Below are positions 1 to 6,073 of a DNA stretch of 7,608 bases, in pieces. Source of the stretch: Ruminococcaceae bacterium UBA5904 (GTDB lineage Bacteria > Bacillota > Clostridia > Oscillospirales > Acutalibacteraceae); assembly GCA_002431305.1 (NCBI GenBank), contig DJEG01000106.1, positions 1-7,608 of the forward strand, written 5' to 3'. The first letter of the stretch is position 1, and each line of letters starts with the position of its first letter. The notes beneath the pieces are model-generated. The model did no database searches. It was not told the origin of the DNA and saw nothing but the letters and a program-made list of their open reading frames with translations. A program made the translations under genes and the position numbers.

Positions 1-101
1 ATTTCATATGGTAGTCAAACGAAGCTTGGTAGGTATTCTGAGCCGCTTCTGTTTGAGAGCAGTGTAATTAAAATAAAAACATATTTATTTGGGAGAAAAG
101 T
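1..101. other. Unresolved left-edge and leader DNA before the DUF2726 gene
   Basis: No gene can be assigned here. On the + strand, frame 1 is open from the edge to a TGA at 115-117, and frame 2 is open to a TAA at 65-67, so either could be the tail of an upstream gene. Neither short peptide matches a family I recognise. Bases 64-90 are strongly A/T-rich, as expected of a leader. GGGAG at 91-95 lies 6 bases before the ATG at 102 and is the ribosome binding site of the next gene. I see no convincing -35/-10 pair and no terminator hairpin, so the DUF2726 gene may be read from a promoter outside the window. Confidence 0.4.
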
Positions 102-677
102 ATGCAATATATATTGATAATTTTATTATTGGTAATAGTGATTTGTATTTTAGTCGTCAACTCAATAATGAAACAAAAGTCGTTAAAAGGATCTGCCGGT
201 CAAAACAGCACAGTGGATGACGATATTCTTGTATCTGAAGATAAACCGCCTTATAAGAAAAAGCTTCTGCTTACAAAAAACGAGTGGCGTTTTTATAAAG
301 ATTTAAAGCCGATTGCGGATAAGGAAAAGCTTACGATTATAGCAAAAGTAAGACTTGCCGATCTTGTAGAAGTAGATTCATCGCGTATTCAAAAAAACGA
401 ATATATGAAATATTTTAACTCAATTGCAAAAAAGCATGTCGATTTTGCGCTTTGCAATCCGGACAATCTTGCAGTCATAGAACTTATTGAGCTTGATGAC
501 AATTCACATAATAACAATACGCGTGTAGTTCGTGACAATATGGTAGATAAAATACTGACCGGTGCAGGTTACAAAATAACCCATTTAAATAATATAACCG
601 ATTATGTCGCAGTGAAAAATGCCGTCACAGAGAATAGTACAGTTGTGCCGCCGGCTAAAGACGGTAAATCAAATTAA
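102..677 (+). CDS. Membrane-anchored DUF2726 domain protein (PD-(D/E)XK-like fold)
   Basis: This 191-residue protein of unknown role starts with one hydrophobic helix (about residues 2-22), which should anchor it in the membrane. A low-complexity linker (about 25-52) follows, then a DUF2726 domain (about 55-168). The family signature is plain: LLTKNEWRFY (56-65), KVRLADLVE (82-90), then KHVDFALC (111-118) followed by IELIELDDNSH (126-136) and RD (144-145). DUF2726 is generally linked to restriction-endonuclease-like folds. D114 and the E130/D132 pair are the likely metal-site acidic residues, which is inference. The C-terminal tail (about 175-191) looks disordered. The start is supported by GGGAG 6 bases upstream. 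It converges with the YcxB-like gene, and the two share a terminator. It could process nucleic acid at the membrane, but no substrate can be named. The family call is secure; the function is not. Confidence 0.85.
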   Translation: MQYILIILLLVIVICILVVNSIMKQKSLKGSAGQNSTVDDDILVSEDKPPYKKKLLLTKNEWRFYKDLKPIADKEKLTIIAKVRLADLVEVDSSRIQKNEYMKYFNSIAKKHVDFALCNPDNLAVIELIELDDNSHNNNTRVVRDNMVDKILTGAGYKITHLNNITDYVAVKNAVTENSTVVPPAKDGKSN

Positions 678-686
678 AACAAAACA

Positions 687-718
687 CCCCGGACGATTTT
701 CGTCCGGGGCATTTTTTT
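687..718. terminator. Strong rho-independent terminator, probably bidirectional
   Basis: A perfect 10-bp stem (CCCCGGACGA at 687-696 paired with TCGTCCGGGG at 700-709) closes a 3-base loop. On the + strand it is followed by CA and seven T (712-718). Read on the - strand, the same stem is followed by TGTTTTGTTTT (complement of 677-687). It lies between the stops of two convergent genes (677 and 728), so it should end transcription of both. Confidence 0.93.
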
Positions 719-727
719 ATATTCGCA

Positions 728-1240
728 TTATTTATAAAGACCTTTTTGTTTTAAAAACTCAATGAATTCGGGGTAAGTTCCCTTTGTGAACGCGTCCTTT
801 TTAAAGGTATAATAAAGTTTTGTTGTTTTTGATTTGATGACGATAAGGTGTTTCGTCTCATACGCTTTTTTCATGTTATAAAGCGGAATTTCGGTAAACG
901 CTCCGTTATACGATTTACAGCGCAGGGTGTCATGCGTAACCTCCATCCTTGCTCCGGAGGGGCTTCCGTTGTTTAATTCCATTCCGCGGTCTATCGTTAG
1001 TTTTGAGAAACGTCTTACCCGCCAAACCAACTCTAAATTATACACAAGTATTAAAAGTAAATAGAGAAAAATGCAGATTGCCTTTGTGATATCCGAAGTG
1101 AAAAACATAAAAAATACGATTGACAGAATCAGCACGGAGTTCAGAATGTACGGAACAGGATTTCTGAGCATAGCTGATGTCTGAAATTCGGTCATTAAAG
1201 GCAAATTGTCGGCAAAATCGTTGCAAAAAATGGTGTCCAT
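728..1240 (-). CDS. YcxB-like membrane protein with two transmembrane helices
   Basis: This small membrane protein of unknown function is 170 residues long from the chosen start. Two hydrophobic segments (about residues 31-48 and 52-73) form a hairpin and are followed by a basic WRVRR stretch. A soluble C-terminal half (about 80-170) resembles the YcxB-like domain, with short beta strands (LIVIKS, KLYYTF) and the typical closing helix DAFTKGTYPEFIEFLKQKGL. The frame also has an ATG at 1288, but the one at 1240 is preferred: GGAGG (complement of 1247-1251) is 6 bases upstream of it, while the ATG at 1288 falls inside the gene's own promoter and upstream of the expected transcript start. The gene is transcribed alone, divergently from the eutH operon, and ends at the shared terminator. 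The segment is more A/T-rich than the operon. YcxB-type proteins have no firmly known biochemical role. Confidence 0.8.
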   Translation of the reverse strand: MDTIFCNDFADNLPLMTEFQTSAMLRNPVPYILNSVLILSIVFFMFFTSDITKAICIFLYLLLILVYNLELVWRVRRFSKLTIDRGMELNNGSPSGARMEVTHDTLRCKSYNGAFTEIPLYNMKKAYETKHLIVIKSKTTKLYYTFKKDAFTKGTYPEFIEFLKQKGLYK

Positions 1241-1246
1241 GTAAAA

Positions 1247-1251
1247 CCTCC
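1247..1251 (-). promoter_or_regulatory. Ribosome binding site that fixes the YcxB-like start
   Basis: CCTCC on the + strand reads GGAGG on the coding strand and is 6 bases from the ATG at 1240. It decides the start against the in-frame ATGs at 1255 and 1288, neither of which has a comparable site. Confidence 0.85.
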
Positions 1252-1266
1252 GCATGTTTTTATAAT

Positions 1267-1295
1267 ATTTTATCATAAAAAAATTCAAAATGCAA
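1267..1295 (-). promoter_or_regulatory. Sigma-A-type promoter of the YcxB-like gene
   Basis: On the - strand, TTGCAT (1295-1290) and TAAAAT (1272-1267) are separated by exactly 17 bases. TGA directly before the -10 box gives an extended -10 (TGnTAAAAT). Transcription should begin near 1260, giving a leader of about 20 bases. The surrounding DNA is A/T-rich. Confidence 0.7.
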
Positions 1296-1302
1296 ATAGT
1301 TG

Positions 1303-1331
1303 TTGATTAAATTGTCACGGACAGTTATAAT
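1303..1331 (+). promoter_or_regulatory. Sigma-A-type promoter of the eutH-GH20-oxidoreductase operon
   Basis: TTGATT (1303-1308) and a perfect TATAAT (1326-1331) are 17 bases apart. Transcription should start near 1338, leaving a leader of only about 26 bases before the ATG at 1364. That is too short for a riboswitch or the two-hairpin antiterminator typical of Firmicute eut genes. The spacer holds a small inverted repeat, TGTC-ACG-GACA (1313-1323), which could be an operator half-site pair, although 4-bp arms can easily arise by chance. The -35 box is 7 bases from that of the divergent promoter. Confidence 0.75.
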
Positions 1332-1363
1332 ATACAGAGCGATAAAAATATAAGGCGGATAAC

Positions 1364-2515
1364 ATGGATAAAATATTTCCCGGGGGAATTACGGTTACGA
1401 CCGTGATAATGTGCATAATGGCGGTTTTTGCGCTGATAGGCTCGATAGACCGCATAATCGGAAATAAATTTGGTTACGGTGAACAGCTCGAAAACGGCGT
1501 TAAAACCGTAGGTCCTTTAATTCTTGTAATGGCGGCGACATATGCGACGGCTCCGCTTCTCGCAAGCGTTCTGACTCCGATTGCCTCGCCGATTTACTCC
1601 ATGTTCGGCGCGGATCCTGCAATGTGCGCGGGCACCGTTTTAGCCGTCGATATGGGAGGATATCCGCTCGCTTACGGTATGACCGACGACGTTATGAACG
1701 CGAATTTCAGCGGTGTAATACTCGGTTCGACCATGGGGGCGATGCTTGTCGGTACGCTCCCGATAGCCGTTACATATTTAAAGGACAGGGACAAGAGCAT
1801 TTTTTCATACGGAATGTTAATAGGCATAGTGACCGTTCCGATAGGATGTATCGCGGGCGGACTCGTTATGGGGATGAGCTTTGTAAACATTATAAAAAAT
1901 CTGATTCCGCTTCTCATTCTTGACGTTATAATCGCGGTAGGACTTATATTCTTTCAGAAAATTACCGTTAAAATATTCAGCGTATTCGCGTCGGCGGTTA
2001 CAATTCTGATTGCCGTACTCTTCGCGCTCGCCGCCGTGCAGTATATGACCGGAATCAGACTGCCCGTATTTAGCGATATGTTTACGTTGGAGGACGGCGG
2101 AATTACGCGTTTTGACAGGGGACTGCTTATCTGCGCGCAGATAGGAATTATACTCGCGGGCGCGTTCCCGATGTTCGCGTTTCTCAGTAACAAACTTGAC
2201 AAGCCGTTTTCAAAACTCGGCGAAAAAATGGGCGTTAATAAAGATTCCGTTGTAGGAATTATCGCAAATTTCGCAAACGCTATTGCAATGTTTAATCTTT
2301 TTGATAAAATGGATGACAAGGGCAAGCTTATCAACATAGCCGGTGCGGTTTCTCTGTCGTATGTTCTCGGCGACCATCTCGCATTTGTCGCAGGGGTAAA
2401 CGGAGATATGATGCTTCCGATGCTCGTAACTAAATTTACGGCGGGAATATCGGCTGTAATACTTGCAAATCTTCTTTCGGGTAAAATATTAAAAAAAGAG
2501 GAGAGCAAATCATGA
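1364..2515 (+). CDS. EutH-family transporter (ethanolamine permease homologue)
   Basis: This 383-residue polytopic membrane protein has about 11 hydrophobic segments (roughly residues 9-32, 48-70, 86-103, 116-138, 146-170, 175-197, 200-228, 253-275, 296-313, 323-346 and 348-373), and its length is normal for EutH. Family landmarks are GADPAMCAGTVLAVDMGG (82-99), IVTVPIGCIAGGL (155-167) and the late MDDKG-to-GDHLAF region (316-341), which closely parallel known EutH sequences. EutH proteins carry ethanolamine across the cytoplasmic membrane. No EutBC, EutVW or microcompartment shell gene is present. Instead the gene opens an operon with a GH20 N-acetylhexosaminidase, whose ATG overlaps this stop by 4 bases. 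The natural substrate may therefore be an amino sugar, amino alcohol or small glycoside rather than free ethanolamine, which is inference. The start follows AAGGCGG (1352-1358) at short spacing. The symbol is left empty because orthology to true eutH is not shown. Confidence 0.88.
   Translation: MDKIFPGGITVTTVIMCIMAVFALIGSIDRIIGNKFGYGEQLENGVKTVGPLILVMAATYATAPLLASVLTPIASPIYSMFGADPAMCAGTVLAVDMGGYPLAYGMTDDVMNANFSGVILGSTMGAMLVGTLPIAVTYLKDRDKSIFSYGMLIGIVTVPIGCIAGGLVMGMSFVNIIKNLIPLLILDVIIAVGLIFFQKITVKIFSVFASAVTILIAVLFALAAVQYMTGIRLPVFSDMFTLEDGGITRFDRGLLICAQIGIILAGAFPMFAFLSNKLDKPFSKLGEKMGVNKDSVVGIIANFANAIAMFNLFDKMDDKGKLINIAGAVSLSYVLGDHLAFVAGVNGDMMLPMLVTKFTAGISAVILANLLSGKILKKEESKS
2498..2503 (+). promoter_or_regulatory. 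Ribosome binding site of the GH20 gene, inside the eutH-like gene
   Basis: GAGGAG lies within the last codons of the transporter gene, 8 bases before the ATG at 2512. Together with the ATGA start/stop overlap (2512-2515) it indicates translational coupling of transporter and hydrolase. Confidence 0.8.
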
Positions 2516-4104
2516 AGGATTTTAACAGATCGGGCGTTATGATAGACATGTCGCGCAACGCGGTAATGAACGTCGGCGCCGTTAAGAAAATGATTGATAT
2601 AAACGCGCGTCTCGGGTACGACTTTTTAATGCTGTATACCGAGGATACATATGAAATCGAGGGACAGCCGTATTTCGGTCATTTGAGAGGCAGATATACG
2701 TCCGAGGAATTAAAGGATATCGATTCATACGCGCAGACAAAGGGTATCGAGCTTATCCCGTGCATACAGACTCTCGCGCACCTCGGCGCGATTATGAAGT
2801 GGCCGAAGTACAAGGACATAAACGACTGCGCGGATATTCTGCTCGCGGGTGACGAACGCGTCTACGCTCTTATTGATTCGATGTTTAAAACGTTGAGCGA
2901 GAATTTTAAAAGCAGGATTGCAAATATCGGCATGGACGAGGCGCATTTTATCGGACTGGGTAAGTACATGCAGGAGCACGGCATAAGAAACAGGCTTGAT
3001 ATACTGTTGGAACATCTCGGAAAAGTGTCCGAGATTGCAAAAAAATACGGATTTGAACTGCTGATGTGGGGCGATATGTTCTTCAGACTGGCAAACAACG
3101 GCGACTATAACGGAAGTGTTGATTCGTCCGTAAAATCGCGTATTCCCGATAATGTTACGCTGATATACTGGGATTATTATTCGAAAGATAAAAAGCATTA
3201 CGACGAAAATATTATAAATCACAAAGCCGTTGACGAGAACGTTTGGTTTGCCGGCGGACTGTGGACATGGACGGGATTCACTCCGCATAACGAGGCTTCG
3301 ATTGAAAATTCAATTGCTGCTATAGAGAGCTGCCGTGAGCACGGCGTTAAGAATATTATAATGACAATGTGGGGTGACGACGGCGGCGAGTGTTCCAGAT
3401 TTTCCGCGCTCCCGTCGATGTATGCCGTTTCTGAATTCTTAAAGGGCAATACCGATATGAAGTCGATAAAATCGGGCTTTTATAAAGAATTCGGTATTGA
3501 ATTCGATGAGTTTATCGCGCTTGATTTGCCGGACACGCCGAACAACGAGAACGGCAGAATAAACGACCCCGAAAAATACATGCTTTACTCCGACTGCTTT
3601 ATGGGTATAGCTGATTCGACCGTAAGAGACGGCGACGGCAAAAAGTACGCCGTCTGCGCGAAAAAACTCGAAAAGAATGTTGATAATAAGGAATTCGGAT
3701 TCCTTTTCTCGACGGCTAAAGCGTTGTGCGACGTTCTCGAATTGAAATACGAATTGGGCGTCCGCACGAGAAAAGCATATAAAGAGAATAAAAAATCACA
3801 GCTTAAAAAATTAATCGGGGATTACGACGAGGTTATATCGCGTATCGAAGTATTTTATGATAAATTCGAACACCAGTGGAGCATTGAAAACAAGCCCCAC
3901 GGGTTTGACGTTCAGGATATCAGAATCGGCGGAACGCTTATGAGAATCAAGCACTGTAAAAAGAAACTTGAAAGCTATATAAACGGCGAGACTGACTCTA
4001 TCCCCGAACTCGAGGAGCCGGTGCTTCCTTATAAAGGAAACGAGCCGACGGATATTAATAATTTCTGCAATATAGTTACGGCTAACGTAATGTTTTTTCA
4101 ATAA
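2512..4104 (+). CDS. Family 20 beta-N-acetylhexosaminidase, GcnA-like, lacking the N-terminal domain
   Basis: This 530-residue enzyme should release terminal beta-linked GlcNAc or GalNAc. It has no signal peptide, so it should act in the cytoplasm on imported oligosaccharides or glycosides. It matches the streptococcal GcnA type of GH20: YTEDTYEIEGQPYFG (42-56), CIQTLAHLG (84-92), the catalytic GMDEAHFIGLGKY (140-152) with the D142-E143 pair expected for substrate-assisted catalysis, MWGDMFF (185-191), YWDYY (219-223), GFTPHNE (255-261) and MWGDDGGECSRF (286-297). Trp residues 186, 220, 251, 253 and 287 likely line the sugar pocket. The all-helical C-terminal region (about 385-490) also matches GcnA (HQWSIENKPHGFD, 454-466). 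It begins directly at the TIM barrel; the roughly 80-90-residue alpha/beta domain in front of the barrel in streptococcal GcnA is missing. The upstream transporter gene overlaps, so no earlier start is plausible. The exact substrate is unknown. Confidence 0.9.
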   Translation: MKDFNRSGVMIDMSRNAVMNVGAVKKMIDINARLGYDFLMLYTEDTYEIEGQPYFGHLRGRYTSEELKDIDSYAQTKGIELIPCIQTLAHLGAIMKWPKYKDINDCADILLAGDERVYALIDSMFKTLSENFKSRIANIGMDEAHFIGLGKYMQEHGIRNRLDILLEHLGKVSEIAKKYGFELLMWGDMFFRLANNGDYNGSVDSSVKSRIPDNVTLIYWDYYSKDKKHYDENIINHKAVDENVWFAGGLWTWTGFTPHNEASIENSIAAIESCREHGVKNIIMTMWGDDGGECSRFSALPSMYAVSEFLKGNTDMKSIKSGFYKEFGIEFDEFIALDLPDTPNNENGRINDPEKYMLYSDCFMGIADSTVRDGDGKKYAVCAKKLEKNVDNKEFGFLFSTAKALCDVLELKYELGVRTRKAYKENKKSQLKKLIGDYDEVISRIEVFYDKFEHQWSIENKPHGFDVQDIRIGGTLMRIKHCKKKLESYINGETDSIPELEEPVLPYKGNEPTDINNFCNIVTANVMFFQ

Positions 4105-4125
4105 TACATAACGGAGGATTTAAAA

Positions 4126-5190
4126 ATGAGTAAAAAATGGAGAGTCGGAATTATCGGAAACGGCGGTATATGTAAAGGTTCGCATGTCGGTGAATATCTT
4201 ACGGATGATCGTCTTGAGGTTGCAGCGCTTTGTGATATTATAATTGAAAGAGCTGAAGAATTAAGGGACAAATACTTCCCGAACGCGGCTGTTTATTCCG
4301 ATTACAAAGAGCTTTTGAAGGACGAAAGCATAGATTCAGTCGATATATGCACGCCCAACTATCTTCATTCGATTATCGCCGTCGACGCGTTCGAGGCGGG
4401 CAAGCACGTATTCTGCGAGAAGCCCGACGCTGTAAGCGTAAGCGAGGTTATGCGAATGAAAGAAGCCGCCGACAAAGCGGGCAAAACTCTCATGGTTATG
4501 AGAAATAACCGCTGGGTTTCTGCTTCGAAATATGCAAAAAAATATATTGAATCCGGCAGAATGGGTGAAATATACTGCGGTCGCTGCGGATGGCAGAGAA
4601 GACGAGGAATCCCCGGAAAGGGCGGTTGGTTCACGACAAAAGAGCAGTCGGGAGGCGGCCCGCTTATCGATTTGGGCGTTCATATGATCGACCTTGCAAT
4701 CTGGCTTATGGGCAATCCTACGCCCGTCGCGGTTTCGGGCAATACTTATATGAAGTTTGCGGACAACGACGTTTCCGATTCCGTAAATTCGGATTTCGGT
4801 GATAAAAATTCCGAGGGTACGTTCGACGTTGAGGATCTCGCTATGGGTATGATTCGTTTTGACAACGGCGCACTTTTGCAGATCGAATTCAGCTGGGCTT
4901 CAAATATCGAAAAGGAAAACCGTTTCGTCGAACTTCGCGGTACGAAGGCGGGGCTTAGCTGGACGGACAGCGGTGTTAAGATATTCTCCGAGGATAACGG
5001 CGAGCTTACCGACACCGTTTCCCCGACCGTTAATCAGGAGTACGGTCACCGCAATAACTTAAAGCATTTTTACGACGTTGTCATAGAGGGTGCAGAGCCT
5101 CAGTTCAAACCTCAGCAGGGTATTGATATGATTAAGATTCTCTGCGCGATTTACGAGTCCGCAAAGACGGGCAAAGAGGTTATTCTCTGA
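4126..5190 (+). CDS. Gfo/Idh/MocA family NAD(P)-dependent oxidoreductase
   Basis: This 354-residue protein has the usual length for the family and is probably cytoplasmic, with no signal peptide. The N-terminal Rossmann domain carries the dinucleotide motif GIIGNGGI (8-15), the CTPNYLH segment (75-81) and the family's EKP motif (98-100, K99). The C-terminal alpha/beta substrate domain has SGGGPLIDLGVHMIDLAIW (175-193), where D182 and H186 are the expected catalytic pair. An acidic insert (about 211-236) precedes VEDLAMGMIRF. Members oxidise or reduce sugars, inositols and related polyols, and some relatives (GH109) use the fold as NAD-dependent glycosidases. Those are longer and usually exported, so a dehydrogenase is the better guess here. 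GGAGG (4113-4117) lies 8 bases before the ATG, and the gene follows the GH20 stop by 21 bases, so it is the last gene of the operon. The substrate is not predictable from sequence; an amino sugar or a sugar freed by the GH20 enzyme is plausible. Confidence 0.88.
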   Translation: MSKKWRVGIIGNGGICKGSHVGEYLTDDRLEVAALCDIIIERAEELRDKYFPNAAVYSDYKELLKDESIDSVDICTPNYLHSIIAVDAFEAGKHVFCEKPDAVSVSEVMRMKEAADKAGKTLMVMRNNRWVSASKYAKKYIESGRMGEIYCGRCGWQRRRGIPGKGGWFTTKEQSGGGPLIDLGVHMIDLAIWLMGNPTPVAVSGNTYMKFADNDVSDSVNSDFGDKNSEGTFDVEDLAMGMIRFDNGALLQIEFSWASNIEKENRFVELRGTKAGLSWTDSGVKIFSEDNGELTDTVSPTVNQEYGHRNNLKHFYDVVIEGAEPQFKPQQGIDMIKILCAIYESAKTGKEVIL

Positions 5191-5205
5191 TTTAAAACAT
5201 AGTAT

Positions 5206-5253
5206 AAAGCCGTAAACCGGGACAGTGCAGAAAGTTCGGTTTACGGCTTTTGC
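5206..5253 (+). terminator. Rho-independent terminator of the eutH-like operon
   Basis: A perfect 14-bp stem pairs AAAGCCGTAAACCG (5206-5219) with CGGTTTACGGCTTT (5237-5250) around a 17-base loop, 15 bases after the oxidoreductase stop. The T tract is short (four T at 5248-5251, then GCTGTTT), and the A/T ends of the stem supply part of it, so termination may be incomplete. The loop is longer than usual. Confidence 0.75.
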
Positions 5254-5317
5254 TGTTTATAATGCGTATTGCTGTGTTATAGGCGAATCGTCCGAGCCTT
5301 TTCGATTGTAATAAAAG

Positions 5318-5346
5318 TTGACATTTTAAATTTCTTATTATAGAAT
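5318..5346 (+). promoter_or_regulatory. Near-consensus sigma-A promoter of comF
   Basis: A perfect TTGACA (5318-5323) is 17 bases from TAGAAT (5341-5346), in A/T-rich DNA. Transcription should begin near 5353, about 20 bases before the comF ATG. It suggests constitutive expression separate from the upstream operon. The rest of the 5191-5373 gap holds only the terminator and no recognisable gene. Confidence 0.78.
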
Positions 5347-5373
5347 AAATTAAAAAGTTACGGAGGGTGCAAA

Positions 5374-6060
5374 ATGAAAACGTCAAATCTGATAAATGAC
5401 ATTTTCTTTCCCGACCGTTGTGCGTTCTGCGGGAGAAACCCCGTATTCCCCGGGAAAATTCTCTGTAACGAGTGCGAGGACAGTATAGAATTCATCCCGT
5501 CTCCGCGCTGTCCGAAATGCGGGCGTGAAGCTAAGAAATGCAGATGTAAAAATCTGCGTACATTCTACAAAGAACTACGCGCTCCGTACTATAACGAAAC
5601 ATCCGTACGCCGTGGGGTCGACAGGTGGAAATTTTACGGCGGTATTGAGAGTACTGAAGTTTTTGTCAGGGATATGCTGAATATATATGAGGATGAAATA
5701 AATTCCGGGCTGTTTGACTTTGTAACATATGTTCCCGCTTCTCATTCTACGATTGAGAACAGGGGATTCAACCAGTCCAAACTGCTTGCCGAGGTATTCA
5801 GCGAGTATTCATCGCTTGAATGCAGAGACTGTCTTGTTAAAACTTTCGATACTCCCGCACAGCATACACTGCCGAGATATTTAAGACTCGGAAATGTTCT
5901 CGGCGTGTTCGAGGTCAAAGATAAAGAAGCGGTTTACGGCAAAACGATACTTCTGATCGACGATATCAAGACAACCGGAACCGTGCTTAACGAATGCGCG
6001 AAAATGCTGATGATCGCGGGTGCGCAGGACGTTTATTGCCTGACAATTACGCTCGGATAG
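5374..6060 (+). CDS. comF: ComF family phosphoribosyltransferase-like protein
   Basis: This 228-residue protein has the normal length and layout of ComF/GntX proteins. An N-terminal zinc-binding region carries cysteine pairs C16/C19, C31/C34, C46/C49 and C56/C58. A type I phosphoribosyltransferase-like domain follows, with VPASHSTIENRGFNQ (120-134), the Q-L-R-N-F pattern at about 160-180, and the PRPP-loop motif ILLIDDIKTTGTV (192-204). In Bacillus and other naturally competent bacteria ComF helps single-stranded DNA uptake in the cytoplasm. Many non-competent Clostridia keep it, and its general role is less clear. GGAGGG (5362-5367) is 6 bases before the ATG. It has its own strong promoter and no competence neighbours are in view. 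The gene converges with the GH110-like gene, leaving 13 bases and no visible terminator hairpin. Family assignment is firm; a competence role in this organism is not shown. Confidence 0.93.
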   Translation: MKTSNLINDIFFPDRCAFCGRNPVFPGKILCNECEDSIEFIPSPRCPKCGREAKKCRCKNLRTFYKELRAPYYNETSVRRGVDRWKFYGGIESTEVFVRDMLNIYEDEINSGLFDFVTYVPASHSTIENRGFNQSKLLAEVFSEYSSLECRDCLVKTFDTPAQHTLPRYLRLGNVLGVFEVKDKEAVYGKTILLIDDIKTTGTVLNECAKMLMIAGAQDVYCLTITLG

Positions 6061-6073
6061 TTTTGGTGAACCG

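Noticed and set aside
1..117. Tail of an upstream gene in frame 1 or frame 2
   Set aside because: Both frames are open for only 20-40 codons and no family is recognisable, so no CDS is claimed; sequence to the left is needed.
1241..1288. Longer N-terminus of the YcxB-like protein from the ATG at 1288
   Set aside because: That ATG overlaps the gene's own promoter (1267-1295) and has no ribosome binding site; the ATG at 1240 has GGAGG at 6 bases.
1624..4802. Several open frames of 60-190 codons overlapping the operon genes on both strands
   Set aside because: They lie inside genes with clear family motifs, lack ribosome binding sites and have compositions typical of shadow translations.
1364..5190. 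Ordinary ethanolamine utilisation operon
   Set aside because: Apart from the EutH homologue there is no ammonia-lyase, shell protein, EutVW regulator or cobalamin-related gene; the partners are sugar enzymes.
5258..5263. TATAAT as an extra comF promoter
   Set aside because: No acceptable -35 box lies 16-18 bases upstream (only TTCGGT), and a near-consensus promoter exists at 5318-5346.
5192..5386. 64-codon open frame on the - strand between the oxidoreductase and comF
   Set aside because: It spans the terminator stem and the comF promoter, starts inside comF, resembles no family and has no clear ribosome binding site.
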